Below are positions 1-8,216 of a DNA stretch of 64,000 bases, piece by piece. Every line of letters starts with the position of its first letter. The stretch's first letter is position 1. The position numbers and the translations under genes were made by a program. The notes under the pieces are model-generated. The model was not told where the DNA came from and searched no databases. It saw only the letters and a program-made list of their open reading frames with translations. Where the stretch lies: contig NZ_BSTT01000003.1 in assembly GCF_030269685.1 (NCBI RefSeq), positions 62,001 through 126,000 on the forward strand. The letters run 5' to 3'. Origin of the DNA: Actinomycetospora sp. NBRC 106378. GTDB lineage: Bacteria; Actinomycetota; Actinomycetes; Mycobacteriales; Pseudonocardiaceae.

Positions 1-606
1 GGTGTGGCGGACCAGCGCGGCGACGTCGCTCGCCACGAACATCTCGCCGTCGCCGAGCCCCAGCACGATGGGGCTGCCGTTGCGGGCGACCACCAGCTCG
101 TCGGGCCGCTTCGCGTCCAGCACCACCAGCCCGTAGGTGCCCTCGACGACGCGCAGCGCCTCCCGCACCGCGGCCTCCAGCGAGTCCTGCTGCTCGACGG
201 ACTGCGCGATGAGGTGGGGGAGGACCTCGGTGTCGGTGTCGCTGGCCAACGTGATCCCGTCGGCCACCAGCTTCGCGCGGAGCTCCTCGGCGTTCTCGAC
301 GATGCCGTTGTGCACCACCGCGATCCGCCCTGCGGTGTCGGTGTGCGGGTGGGCGTTGCGCTCGCTCGGCTCGCCGTGCGTGGCCCACCGCGTGTGCGCG
401 ATCCCCGTCCGTCCCGACGACGGGTCCCCGGCCACCTTCGCCCGGAGGTCGTCCACCCGGCCGACCGCCTTCGTCGTCCGGAGGGCCTTGCGGTGGGCGA
501 CGGCGATGCCGGCGCTGTCGTACCCGCGGTACTCGAGACGGGCGAGCCCGTCGACCAGGATCCGCGCCGCCGGTCGGTTGCCGACGTACCCCACGATGCC
601 GCACAC
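1..606 (-). CDS. glmS: Glutamine--fructose-6-phosphate aminotransferase, N-terminal part (cut by window edge)
   Basis: This is the glutaminase half of GlmS, which makes glucosamine-6-phosphate from fructose-6-phosphate and glutamine for peptidoglycan precursors in the cytoplasm. The product starts MCGIVGYVGNRPA, so Cys2 becomes the N-terminal nucleophile (Ntn) after Met removal. The family motifs RLEYRGYDSAG, HTRWATHG and HNGIVEN follow in order. The GTG start at 606 is fixed by the need for Cys at position 2. The 202 codons present run to the first base of the window, so the sugar-isomerase domains lie outside. The small gene at 620-877 sits just upstream on the same strand. Confidence 0.97.
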   Translation of the reverse strand, partial: MCGIVGYVGNRPAARILVDGLARLEYRGYDSAGIAVAHRKALRTTKAVGRVDDLRAKVAGDPSSGRTGIAHTRWATHGEPSERNAHPHTDTAGRIAVVHNGIVENAEELRAKLVADGITLASDTDTEVLPHLIAQSVEQQDSLEAAVREALRVVEGTYGLVVLDAKRPDELVVARNGSPIVLGLGDGEMFVASDVAALVRHT

Positions 607-619
607 GGTGCTGCCCCCT

Positions 620-877
620 CTAGCCGTAGACGATCCGTCGCAGCTGCCGCTCGCTGACCTCGCCGGCCCGGACGGGCCGCGTCGCCAGTTCGGACGCGAT
701 CACCGCCCAGATCTCGGCGTTGCGCCGGTCGCGGGCCTGCAGCTCCCGGTGGCGTCGCCGCACGTACTCCTCGACGCTCTCGGAGAAGTAGGCGACGACG
801 TCGGCCACCACGCGGGCGGCGACCGGACCGGGCAGACCCGTCGACGCGGAGACGTTCCGCACCAGCTCCGGGTCCAT
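620..877 (-). CDS. Small conserved hypothetical protein upstream of glmS
   Basis: This 85-aa protein of unknown function starts MDPELVRNVSAST and ends SERQLRRIVYG. It is charged and predicted largely helical, with a central RRRHRELQARDRRNAEIWAV stretch, and has no signal peptide or membrane segment. From memory, short actinobacterial proteins with the same RRRHxEL and SERQLRRIxYG pattern exist, but I know of no function for them. It ends 13 bp before glmS on the same strand, so the two could be co-transcribed. I chose the ATG at 877 because it gives the family-like N-terminus; an in-frame GTG at 937 would add 20 unlike residues. No strong ribosome binding site is visible for either start. Confidence 0.6.
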   Translation of the reverse strand: MDPELVRNVSASTGLPGPVAARVVADVVAYFSESVEEYVRRRHRELQARDRRNAEIWAVIASELATRPVRAGEVSERQLRRIVYG

Positions 878-970
878 GCCGCAGGAGCCTGCCCGCCTTG
901 GACGATTCAGGCCAGGAGTTTGCCCGTAGACGGGCACGCTCGTGCGCAGAAAAGGGGGCTATGGGCCCAG
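878..970 (-). promoter_or_regulatory. Intergenic region with tandem small palindromes
   Basis: This is the 93-bp gap between the citrate-synthase-like gene and the small gene before glmS. It holds two adjacent inverted repeats, GCCCGT-AG-ACGGGC (922-935) and GCACG-CT-CGTGC (934-945). On the minus strand, a short GGGC/GCCC hairpin followed by CCTTTT (about 953-968) could end transcription of the upstream gene. Whether these act as operator, terminator or neither cannot be told from sequence. Confidence 0.3.
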
Positions 971-2098
971 TCAGCACTCACCAGGCGGAGCCACATAGCG
1001 GGCGGAGGGCCGGATGATCGTCGAGCTCCGCGTCTGCTCCAGGACGTGGGCGCACCACCCGACCATGCGGCTGACCGCGAAGGTGGGCGTGAACATCTCC
1101 CGCGGGATGCCGGCGAGCGACATCACCACGCCCGCCCAGAACTCCACGTTGACCCGGAGCTCCCGGCCCGGCCGGTGCTCGGCGAGCAGGGCCTCGGTCC
1201 GGTCCTGCGTCGCTCCGGCGAGCTCGACGAGCGGGCCGCCGAGGCCCTCGGCGACCTCTCGCAGCAGGACGGCTCTGGGGTCGGCGGTGCGGTACACGGC
1301 GTGCCCGAAGCCCATGACCCGGTCGCCCGCCGCGAGCTTTCCCCGCACGTAGGGCTCGATCCGGTCGGCGCTGCCGATCTCGTCGAGGGCCTCGAGCGCC
1401 CGGTCCGGCGCCCCGCCGTGCAACGGGCCGACGAAGGTCCCGATCGCGGCGACGACCGCCGACGCGACGTCGGTGCCCGCCGAGGCCGCGACCCGGGCGG
1501 TGAAGGTCGAGGCGTTGAACCCGTGCTCGATCGTCGCGACCAGGTAGCGCTCGACCGCCGCGGCCGCCGCCGGGTCCGGCTCGACCCCGTGCAGCGCCCA
1601 CAGCCAGGCCGCGCCGCCGTGCAGGTCGTCCCGCGGCTCGACCGGGTCGAGTCCCCGCCGGCGCCGCCACAGCGCGGCGAGGATCGTCGGGGTCACCGCC
1701 ACCACGCGCAGGACGTCGTCCCGACGGCGGGCGGGGGTCGCTCCCCACGTCGGCTCCAGTCCGTCGGCCTCCGCCAGCACGCAGAGCGCGGCGCGCAGGC
1801 CGGCGAGGGCGTCGAACCGGTCCCCGGCCCCGGCCACCGCCGGGAGCACCGCGACGACGGCGGCCGGGAGCGTCCGGTGCACGGCGAGCTCGGCGCGCAG
1901 GCCCGCACCGCCGTCGTCGGGAAGGGCGCCGTCGAGGACCAGCGCGGCGGCCTCGTCGAAGGAGACGGTGCGGGCGAGCTCGACGGCCGACCGGCCGCGG
2001 TAGTGGTAGTAGCCCTCGGCGCCGAGCACGTCGCCGATCGCGGTCTCGCTGACGACGACCCCGCGGAGCCCGGGAGGAACGTCGAGTGTGGATGTCAT
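971..2098 (-). CDS. Citrate synthase-like protein with Glu in place of the catalytic Asp
   Basis: This 375-aa member of the citrate/2-methylcitrate synthase family would condense oxaloacetate with an acyl-CoA. The two catalytic histidine motifs are present: GPLHGGA (His227) and GFGHAVYR (His266). The third motif reads NVEFWAG, so Glu319 replaces the Asp of the usual NVDFxSG motif. The helix after it (FAVSRMVGWCAH) is family-like. It starts at ATG 2098 and is divergent from the HTH-citrate synthase at 2153, sharing a 54-bp control region. Paired citrate-synthase-like genes, one with an HTH, occur in actinobacteria. The D-to-E change may alter substrate or activity; the true substrate is unknown. 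Confidence 0.85.
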   Translation of the reverse strand: MTSTLDVPPGLRGVVVSETAIGDVLGAEGYYHYRGRSAVELARTVSFDEAAALVLDGALPDDGGAGLRAELAVHRTLPAAVVAVLPAVAGAGDRFDALAGLRAALCVLAEADGLEPTWGATPARRRDDVLRVVAVTPTILAALWRRRRGLDPVEPRDDLHGGAAWLWALHGVEPDPAAAAAVERYLVATIEHGFNASTFTARVAASAGTDVASAVVAAIGTFVGPLHGGAPDRALEALDEIGSADRIEPYVRGKLAAGDRVMGFGHAVYRTADPRAVLLREVAEGLGGPLVELAGATQDRTEALLAEHRPGRELRVNVEFWAGVVMSLAGIPREMFTPTFAVSRMVGWCAHVLEQTRSSTIIRPSARYVAPPGEC

Positions 2099-2152
2099 GG
2101 CGGGAACGCTGCGCCGATCGATCAATGTCGTCAATCTTGATAGTGTCAACCC
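2099..2152. promoter_or_regulatory. Shared operator/promoter of the divergent citrate synthase pair
   Basis: This 54-bp divergent region carries four TCAA/TTGA half-sites at 2122, 2131, 2137 and 2146. They form a TTGA-N5-TCAA inverted repeat (2137-2149) overlapping a TCAA-N2-TTGA inverted repeat (2131-2140). On the minus strand TTGACA (2149-2144) could be a -35 box. The array ends 3 bp before the GTG of the HTH-citrate synthase, so there is no room for a Shine-Dalgarno and that mRNA is probably leaderless. The likely binder is the HTH domain of the 2153 gene product; this is inference. Confidence 0.5.
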
Positions 2153-3271
2153 GTGCGGACGTTGACGACCTCCGAGGCCGTGGCCCGGCTCGGGGTGAAG
2201 CCCGAGACGCTGTACGCCTACGTGAGCCGGGGGCTCCTCACGTCTCGGCGCGGGACCGGCGGGCGTCCGAGCACGTTCGACGCCGACGAGGTGGACGCGC
2301 TCGTCGCAGGCCGGGGACGTCGCCCGACCGGCGTCGCCGAGACGATCACCACCCGGTTGACGCTGGTCGAGCCGGACGACGCCGTCGTCCGGGGCCACCG
2401 GCTCGTCGACCTCGCGCGGACCGAGACCCCGGAACGGATGGCGTCGCTGCTGTGGCTCGGCGACCTCGACGCGCCGCTGCCGGAGGCCGTTCCCGACGAG
2501 GCCGTGGTCGCCAGGGTGCGCGGGCTCGTCGCGGGCATGCCGGGCGACGCCCGGCCGGTGGACCGCCTCCGGCTCGCCGTGGCCGCGCTGGCCCCGAGCG
2601 ACCCGTGGCGCTTCGATCTGGAGACGGCCGCCGCGAGCGGGCTGCGGTGCTGGCGGGGCATGACGGCGGCCCTCGGCGGACTCTGGCCCGCGCTGTCCGA
2701 CCGACCCGAGCCGCCCGGGGTCCTGCGCACCGCCCTCGTCCTGCTCGCCGACCACGGCCTGGCCGCGTCCACGCTGGCCGCGCGGGTCGCGGCGAGCGCG
2801 CGGGCCCATCCCTACGCGGTGGTGTCGGCCGGGCTCGGCGCCCTCGACGGCCCGGTCCACGGGACCGCGTCGACGGCCGCCTACCGGTTCCTCGCCGAGG
2901 CCCTCGACGACCCGTCCCGCGCCGTGGCGGACCGCCTGCGCGCGGGGGAGCGGCTCCCCGGGTTCGGGCACTCGATCTACCGGGAGCGCGATCCGCGGAC
3001 CGAGGTGCTGCTGGGGACGATCGCCGGGACCCGCGAGGCGGCGCTGGTGGCCGAGCTCGCGACGCAGGTCGCCGGGCGCCCCGGGGTGTTCCCCAACGTC
3101 GACCTCGGGCTCGCCGCCGTCATGCACGCCCACGGGATGCGCCCCGACGCCGGAGAGGCGGTCTTCGCGGTGGCCCGGACGGTCGGCTGGGTCGCGCACG
3201 CGATCGAGCAGTACGCCGAGCCGGGCCTGCGGTTCCGGGTCACCGGCACCTACGTGGGGGAGCGCCCGTGA
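2153..3271 (+). CDS. Citrate synthase-like protein with N-terminal MerR-type HTH
   Basis: This 372-aa protein has two parts. Residues 1 to about 60 look like a MerR/excisionase helix-turn-helix (LTTSEAVARLGVKPETLYAYVSRG). The rest is a citrate synthase fold with intact catalytic motifs: GPVHGTAS (His236), GFGHSIYR (His273) and NVDLGLA (Asp317). It may be both enzyme and DNA-binding protein, sensing a CoA or oxoacid ligand and controlling the divergent gene. The GTG start at 2153 is the only one that includes the full HTH, and there is no Shine-Dalgarno. The converging LysR gene ends 10 bp beyond its stop. Confidence 0.88.
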   Translation: MRTLTTSEAVARLGVKPETLYAYVSRGLLTSRRGTGGRPSTFDADEVDALVAGRGRRPTGVAETITTRLTLVEPDDAVVRGHRLVDLARTETPERMASLLWLGDLDAPLPEAVPDEAVVARVRGLVAGMPGDARPVDRLRLAVAALAPSDPWRFDLETAAASGLRCWRGMTAALGGLWPALSDRPEPPGVLRTALVLLADHGLAASTLAARVAASARAHPYAVVSAGLGALDGPVHGTASTAAYRFLAEALDDPSRAVADRLRAGERLPGFGHSIYRERDPRTEVLLGTIAGTREAALVAELATQVAGRPGVFPNVDLGLAAVMHAHGMRPDAGEAVFAVARTVGWVAHAIEQYAEPGLRFRVTGTYVGERP

Positions 3272-3281
3272 GTCCGTTCGC

Positions 3282-4220
3282 TCACGGCCCGTCGGGCCCG
3301 CGGCCCGGGCGCCGCTTCCGCGCGGCGGTCGAGCGCAGGGTGTCCATCGCAGCGCGTTGGAGCGGGGAGAACCAGGTGGTGTCGCGGGAGAAGAGACCGA
3401 TCGTCTCGACGAGCTCGGCTCCGCGGACCGGCACGGCCCGGAGGCGCCCGGCGGCGACGTCGTCGGCGACGCAGTAGAGCGGGGCGAAGCAGACCCAGCC
3501 GTTGTCGGCGACGGCCCGTTTGAGGGCCTCCGCGTGGCCCAGCCGGATCACGTACGACGGGGTGGTCAGGCCCGCCGCGCGCAGCTGCCGGTCGAGGACG
3601 CGTTCGATCGCGACGCCGGCCGGGACCCCGACGAGCGGGAGTCCGACGACGTCGGCGAGGTCGACGACGTCGTCGGCCGGGGGACCGTCGGGCGCCGCGC
3701 AGAGCACGATCGGTTCGTCCCAGAGCTTCTCGGAGCGGACGCCCGACGGCGGGACCTCGTCGAGCCAGGTGGTGACGGCGAAGTCGACCTCGCCCGTCTC
3801 GACGCGCCGCATCGCGACGGCGGGCTCGCTGATCGAGATCGTGATCTCGGCCCCCGCGCGCTCCCGGCGCAGGTCGGTCATCAGCGGCGGGATCAGGTAG
3901 GTGCCGATGGCCATGCTGGTCGCCACCGCCAGGGTGCCCGCCGCGCCGGAGGTCAGGTCGTCGATGTCCCGTTGGGCCTGCGCGGCACTCGCGAGGACCT
4001 CGGTGGCCCACGCGTAGAACCGCCGCCCCGCTTCGGTGAGCACGTTGCGGCGGCCCTCGCGCACGAACAGCGGTGCCCCCACCGACTTCTCCAGGGTGCG
4101 CAGCTGCGCCGACACCCAGGGCTGCGCCACGTGGAAGTGCTCGGCGGCCCGGGTGACGCCGCCCTCGTCGACGACCGCGCAGAACATCTCCAGGCGGCGC
4201 AGCTGGGAGACGAGAGCCAT
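3282..4220 (-). CDS. LysR-family transcriptional regulator of the adjacent catabolic operon
   Basis: This 312-aa LysR-type regulator starts MALVSQLRRLEMFCAVVDEG and has the winged HTH in residues 1-65 (VTRAAEHFHVAQPWVSAQLR), followed by a periplasmic-binding-like effector domain from about residue 95. It is divergent from the LLM monooxygenase gene at 4317 across a 96-bp promoter with inverted repeats, the standard arrangement for a LysR activator of the neighbouring operon. The inducer is unknown but is probably a substrate or intermediate of that pathway. The ATG at 4220 gives the canonical N-terminus; in-frame sequence upstream is non-coding in character. Confidence 0.93.
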   Translation of the reverse strand: MALVSQLRRLEMFCAVVDEGGVTRAAEHFHVAQPWVSAQLRTLEKSVGAPLFVREGRRNVLTEAGRRFYAWATEVLASAAQAQRDIDDLTSGAAGTLAVATSMAIGTYLIPPLMTDLRRERAGAEITISISEPAVAMRRVETGEVDFAVTTWLDEVPPSGVRSEKLWDEPIVLCAAPDGPPADDVVDLADVVGLPLVGVPAGVAIERVLDRQLRAAGLTTPSYVIRLGHAEALKRAVADNGWVCFAPLYCVADDVAAGRLRAVPVRGAELVETIGLFSRDTTWFSPLQRAAMDTLRSTAARKRRPGRGPDGP

Positions 4221-4316
4221 ACGAGAAAGCCTATCGGGAGGACGAACTTCTCGTCTTTGTCCTATGTGTCCTGCGTCTCTAGCGTTCCTCGCACCGGCAT
4301 CGACGAGGAGCCCGCG
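4221..4316. promoter_or_regulatory. LysR operator and promoter of the LLM-P450 operon
   Basis: A perfect 7-bp inverted repeat, ACGAGAA (4221-4227) and TTCTCGT (4248-4254), lies between the two genes. AGGAC (4239-4243) and GTCCT form a second nested pair. A plausible sigma-70-like promoter on the plus strand is TTGTCC (4257-4262), a 17-bp spacer, then TAGCGT (4280-4285). The dyad abuts the -35 box, as expected for a LysR activator site. Confidence 0.5.
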
Positions 4317-5486
4317 ATGAACCCGCTGTTCAACGACAACACCCTGAAGCTCGGTCTGTTCTGCACGAACGGGACGGGAGCGTCGCAGACCCTGGTGCCG
4401 GAGGCGCCCGACATGTCGTGGGACATGTCGCTGCGCACCGCCCGCGCCGCCGACCGGGCGGGCCTCGAGGCCGTGGTGCCCTTCGCGCGGTGGAAGGGCT
4501 ATCTCGAGGGCCGCCCCGAGCACCGTTCCGGTCGGGTCATGGAGCCCTTCACGTGGGCGGCGGGCATCGCGGCGGCCACCGAGCGGATCGGCGTGTTCGC
4601 CACCTCCCACGCGCCCACCCTGCACCCGATCGTCGCGGCCAAGCAGGCGGCGACGGTGGACCACATCTCGGGTGGGCGGTTCGCGCTCAACGTCGTGGGC
4701 GGCTGGAACCGCCCGGAGCTCGAGATGTTCGGCGCGCCGCTGCGTGAGCACGACGAGCGCTACGACCACCTCGCCGAGTGGCTCGAGGTGGTCCGGCGGC
4801 TCTGGGCGGAGACCGAGGAGTTCGATCTGCACGGTCGCTTCTTCGACGTCGTCGGAGGCGTGTCGCAGCCCAAGCCGGTGCAGCCCACCATCCCGATCAT
4901 GAACGCCGGCGGCTCGCCGCGCGGCATGCGGTTCGCGGCCGAGCACGCCGACCTCTGCTTCGTGATCGTGCACTCCGAGGACGAGGACGCGATCCGCCGC
5001 CAGGTGCAGGGCTACCAGCAGATGGCGCGCGAGGAGTTCGGCCGCGAGGTCCGTCTGTGGACGCACACCGTCGTGGTCCAGCGGGACACCCAGGCCGAGG
5101 CCGACGCCGCCCTGCGCCGCTTCTCCTCCGAGCTGGAGGACACCGAGAGCGTCGACGCCTGGATGCGGCTGCAGGGCGCGAACACCCAGGTGGTGCCGCC
5201 CGAGGTGATGGCCGCGATGCGGCAGCGGTTCGCCGCCGGCGCGGGCGGCTTCCCGCTGGTGGGGACCGCCGAGCGGATCTCCGAACGCCTCGAGATGCTC
5301 AGCGCCGCCGGCATCGACGGCGCCCTGCTCACCTGGGTCGACTACGACGCCGGGCTCGACGCCTTCACCACCGACGTGCTGCCGCGTCTCGAGCGGGCCG
5401 GGCTGCGTCGCCCGGTGGGTGCGGACGCCGGCGACGCCGCGGACGCCGTCGCCTCCCGTCCCGTCGCGGCGGCGGTGGCCGGATGA
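4317..5486 (+). CDS. LLM-class flavin-dependent monooxygenase (RutA/SfnG-like)
   Basis: This 389-aa luciferase-like monooxygenase would use reduced FMN from a separate reductase to oxygenate a small substrate. Recognisable family parts are FATSHAPTLHP, the DHISGGRFALNVVGGWN core shared with pyrimidine monooxygenase RutA and dimethylsulfone monooxygenase SfnG, and IMNAGGSPRG. It is the first gene of a six-gene set in which each stop overlaps the next start, so translation is probably coupled. It was assigned to the set by context; its substrate is unknown. ATG 4317 is chosen because it directly follows the promoter and begins the conserved FNDNTLKLGLF region. Confidence 0.9.
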   Translation: MNPLFNDNTLKLGLFCTNGTGASQTLVPEAPDMSWDMSLRTARAADRAGLEAVVPFARWKGYLEGRPEHRSGRVMEPFTWAAGIAAATERIGVFATSHAPTLHPIVAAKQAATVDHISGGRFALNVVGGWNRPELEMFGAPLREHDERYDHLAEWLEVVRRLWAETEEFDLHGRFFDVVGGVSQPKPVQPTIPIMNAGGSPRGMRFAAEHADLCFVIVHSEDEDAIRRQVQGYQQMAREEFGREVRLWTHTVVVQRDTQAEADAALRRFSSELEDTESVDAWMRLQGANTQVVPPEVMAAMRQRFAAGAGGFPLVGTAERISERLEMLSAAGIDGALLTWVDYDAGLDAFTTDVLPRLERAGLRRPVGADAGDAADAVASRPVAAAVAG

Positions 5487-6352
5487 GGCTCGCCCGCTTC
5501 TCGACGACCGACGGTGCCCGCGGCTTCGGCCTCGTCGAGGACCGCGAGGTCGTGCGGCTCGACCATCGCGTCGCGACCTTCGAGGCGCTGCTGGCCGACC
5601 CGGTGCCCGCCCGCGGGGACGACCCCCGGCTGCCGACCACCGACGTGACCTGGGAGCCGCCGATGGGCGAGCACCCCAAGGTCGTCTGCGTCGGGTTCAA
5701 CTACGCCGCGCACGCCGCCGAGTCCTCCCGGTCCGACCCCGGGACGCCCGCGCACCCGACCCTGTTCGCCCGCTTCGCCGACTCCCTGGTTGGCGCCGGC
5801 ACCCCGGTCGTGCGGCCGGCGGGGGAGGACACCCTCGACTGGGAGGGCGAGATGGCCGTCGTCGTCGGACGCCCCGGCCGTCGCATCGCCGCGGCCGACG
5901 CGTGGGACCACGTGGCCGGGGTGACCTGCATGGCCGAGAACAGCGTCCGCGACTGGCAGCTGCACTCCAGCCAGGCGACCGCCGGGAAGAACTGGTTCCG
6001 CTCCGGCTCGCTCGGCCCGTGGCTGACGACCACCGACGAGGCGGGTCGCGGTCCGTTCCGGGTGACGACGCGGCTCGGCGGCGAGGTCGTGCAGGACGAC
6101 ACCACCGACCGGCTGACCTTCCCGGTCGCCGAGCTCGTCGCCTACGTCAGCACGTTCACGCCGCTGCGTCCCGGCGACGTGATCGCCACCGGGACGCCGG
6201 CGGGGATCGGGCTGCGCCGGGAGCCCCCGCGCTTCCTGCGGCCGGGTGACGAGATCGAGGTCGAGGTCACCGGCGTCGGCGTCCTGCACCACGGGGTGGT
6301 CGACGAGGTGGGGGACGGCGTCGTCGCGACCCCGGCGGAGGTGTCCGCGTGA
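5483..6352 (+). CDS. Fumarylacetoacetate hydrolase (FAH) family protein
   Basis: This 289-aa member of the FAH superfamily hydrolyses, decarboxylates or isomerises beta-diketo acids in aromatic ring catabolism. The N-terminal cap (about 1-70) is followed by the catalytic core: VCVGFNYAAHA, the metal-binding acidic motif DWEGEMAVVVG, and GDVIATGTPAGIG. In this operon it could act after the cupin dioxygenase, as fumarylpyruvate hydrolase does after gentisate dioxygenase. The ATG overlaps the stop of the LLM gene by 4 bp, and its own stop overlaps the next GTG. Confidence 0.9.
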   Translation: MRLARFSTTDGARGFGLVEDREVVRLDHRVATFEALLADPVPARGDDPRLPTTDVTWEPPMGEHPKVVCVGFNYAAHAAESSRSDPGTPAHPTLFARFADSLVGAGTPVVRPAGEDTLDWEGEMAVVVGRPGRRIAAADAWDHVAGVTCMAENSVRDWQLHSSQATAGKNWFRSGSLGPWLTTTDEAGRGPFRVTTRLGGEVVQDDTTDRLTFPVAELVAYVSTFTPLRPGDVIATGTPAGIGLRREPPRFLRPGDEIEVEVTGVGVLHHGVVDEVGDGVVATPAEVSA

Positions 6353-7281
6353 GGTTCTTCGCCGAGGCCGACGTGCGCTCCGGACCCACCGTCCCCGACG
6401 TCGTCGAGGCCCTCGAGGCGGTCCTCGCCCACGAGGCCGAGGGCACCGCGTGGAACGTCGACAAGACCATGAGCACCTGGCCGACCGGGGCCGGCCGGGC
6501 CAGCGCCCACGGGCTCGGCGCGGTCGACCTCACCGCCGGTCTGACGGTCTTCAAGACCTGGGTGAACACCCCTGCCGGGGCGAGCGCCCTGCTCACGATG
6601 TTCGACGCCACCGACGGCCGCACGCTGGGCGTCGCCGAGGCGGGGACCGCCGGCGCGCTGCGGACCGCGGCCGTCAGCGGGGTCGCGACCCGGCACCTCG
6701 CCGACCCCGGTGCCGACGAGCTCGCCCTGCTCGGCGCGGGCCGGCAGGCGCTGCGGCAGGTCGAGGCCGTGGCCGCGGTCCGGCCGCTGCGGCGGGTGCG
6801 CCTCTGGAACCGGAGCGCCGCGGGCGCCGAGGCCCTCGCGCGACGGGTCCGCGACGAGTTGCACCTGACCGCCGACGTCGCCCCCACCGTGGAGGCCGCG
6901 ACCCACGACGCCCCGATCGTCACCACGATCACCCGCGCCGACGAACCGTTCCTGGCGGCACACCACCTCGCGGTCGGCGCCCACCTGAACGCCGTCGGGG
7001 CCATCCTGCCGAGCCACGCCGAGCTCGCCCCCGACGTCCTCGCCACCTCCTCGATGACCGTCGTCGACAGCGAGCCCAACGCCCGCCGCGGGTCCCGGGA
7101 GCTCCGCGAGCACCTCGGCGCCGACCCCGCGGACGACTGGAGCGGCGTGCACGGCCTCGCCCAGCTCGTCGTCGGGAAGGACGCCCGACCCACCGCACCT
7201 CGCCTCACCGTCTTCAAGGGAATGGGCATGGGACTCTCCGACCTGGCCGTGGCCGCGCTCCTCGTCGGGGGGCGGCCGTGA
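6349..7281 (+). CDS. Ornithine cyclodeaminase / mu-crystallin family enzyme
   Basis: This 310-aa protein of the ornithine cyclodeaminase family has an N-terminal dimer domain and a central Rossmann fold with LALLGAGRQALRQVEAV as the NAD(P)-binding loop. A later VTTITRADEPFL and NAVGAILPSHAEL match the family. Members deaminate amino acids or reduce cyclic imines (ketimines). Its presence between a FAH-type and a DapA-type gene suggests that the substrate of this operon contains nitrogen, which is inference. The GTG start overlaps the previous stop by 4 bp. Confidence 0.88.
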   Translation: MRFFAEADVRSGPTVPDVVEALEAVLAHEAEGTAWNVDKTMSTWPTGAGRASAHGLGAVDLTAGLTVFKTWVNTPAGASALLTMFDATDGRTLGVAEAGTAGALRTAAVSGVATRHLADPGADELALLGAGRQALRQVEAVAAVRPLRRVRLWNRSAAGAEALARRVRDELHLTADVAPTVEAATHDAPIVTTITRADEPFLAAHHLAVGAHLNAVGAILPSHAELAPDVLATSSMTVVDSEPNARRGSRELREHLGADPADDWSGVHGLAQLVVGKDARPTAPRLTVFKGMGMGLSDLAVAALLVGGRP

Positions 7282-8216
7282 AGTTCCGCAGCGACCCCAC
7301 CCGCATCCGCGGCTCGATCGCTCCCGTCGTCACCCCGTTCACCGACGACGGCGCCCTCGACCTCGACTCGCTGCGCGGGCTCGTCCGCCGGCAGCTCGAG
7401 GCCGGCGCGCACGGCGTCTCCGTCGGGGGCTCCACCGGGGAGCCGTCCGCGCAGTCGGTGGCCGAACGGATCGCGGCGATCCGCGCGGTCGCCGCGGAGG
7501 TCGACGACGCCGTGCCGTTCCTGCCCGGCACGGGCTCGGCGAAGCTCGACGAGACCCTGGAGATCACGGCGGCCGCCCGGGACGCGGGCGCCGACGCCGT
7601 CCTCGTCATCACGCCGTACTACGCGCGCCCCACCCAGGAGGCGCTCTACCGCTGGTTCTCCACGGTCGCCGGTGAGTTCCCCGACCTGCCGGTCGTCCTC
7701 TACAACGTGCCCTCCCGGACGGCGGTCGACGTCGACCCCGACACCGTCGCGCGGCTCTTCCGGGACCACGACAACGTCGTCGGGATCAAGGAGACGACGA
7801 AGGACTTCGAGCACTTCTCGCGGGTGCTCCACCGGTGCGGGCGCGACCTGCTGGTGTGGTCGGGCATCGAGCTCCTCGGGCTCCCGCTCCTCGCGCTCGG
7901 CGGCGCCGGCTTCATCTCGGCGGTCAGCAACCTCGCCCCCGGCGCGGTCGCACGGATGTACGAGGCGTGGGAGGCGGGCGACCACGAGACCGCCCGCGAC
8001 CTGCACTACGCGCTGCACCCGCTCGTCGATCTCCTGTTCGTCGAGACCAACCCGGCCCCCGCGAAGTGGGTGCTGCACCAGCAGGGACGGCTGGCCTCCG
8101 CCCACGTCCGCGCCCCGCTCCTGCCCCTCACCGCCGAGGCCCGCCCCCGGGTCGAGGCGCTGCTCGCGCAGGGCGCCGCCCTGCTCGATCGTCCCCTCGA
8201 GAGGAAGACCTCATGA
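7278..8216 (+). CDS. Dihydrodipicolinate synthase / N-acetylneuraminate lyase family aldolase
   Basis: This 312-aa TIM-barrel class I aldolase forms a Schiff base with a 2-oxoacid such as pyruvate. GGSTGEP is the carboxylate-binding loop, YNVPSRT carries the catalytic Tyr, and VGIKETTKD holds the Schiff-base Lys. It is not likely to be housekeeping DapA because it sits inside a catabolic operon and its loop residues differ from lysine-pathway enzymes. A role in cleaving or hydrating a pyruvate-containing ring-cleavage product is plausible. The GTG start overlaps the preceding stop by 4 bp. Confidence 0.9.
   Translation: MKFRSDPTRIRGSIAPVVTPFTDDGALDLDSLRGLVRRQLEAGAHGVSVGGSTGEPSAQSVAERIAAIRAVAAEVDDAVPFLPGTGSAKLDETLEITAAARDAGADAVLVITPYYARPTQEALYRWFSTVAGEFPDLPVVLYNVPSRTAVDVDPDTVARLFRDHDNVVGIKETTKDFEHFSRVLHRCGRDLLVWSGIELLGLPLLALGGAGFISAVSNLAPGAVARMYEAWEAGDHETARDLHYALHPLVDLLFVETNPAPAKWVLHQQGRLASAHVRAPLLPLTAEARPRVEALLAQGAALLDRPLERKTS

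Noticed and set aside
7278-8216. Housekeeping dapA
   Set aside because: It is embedded in a LysR-controlled catabolic operon with coupled translation and its neighbours are not lysine-pathway genes.
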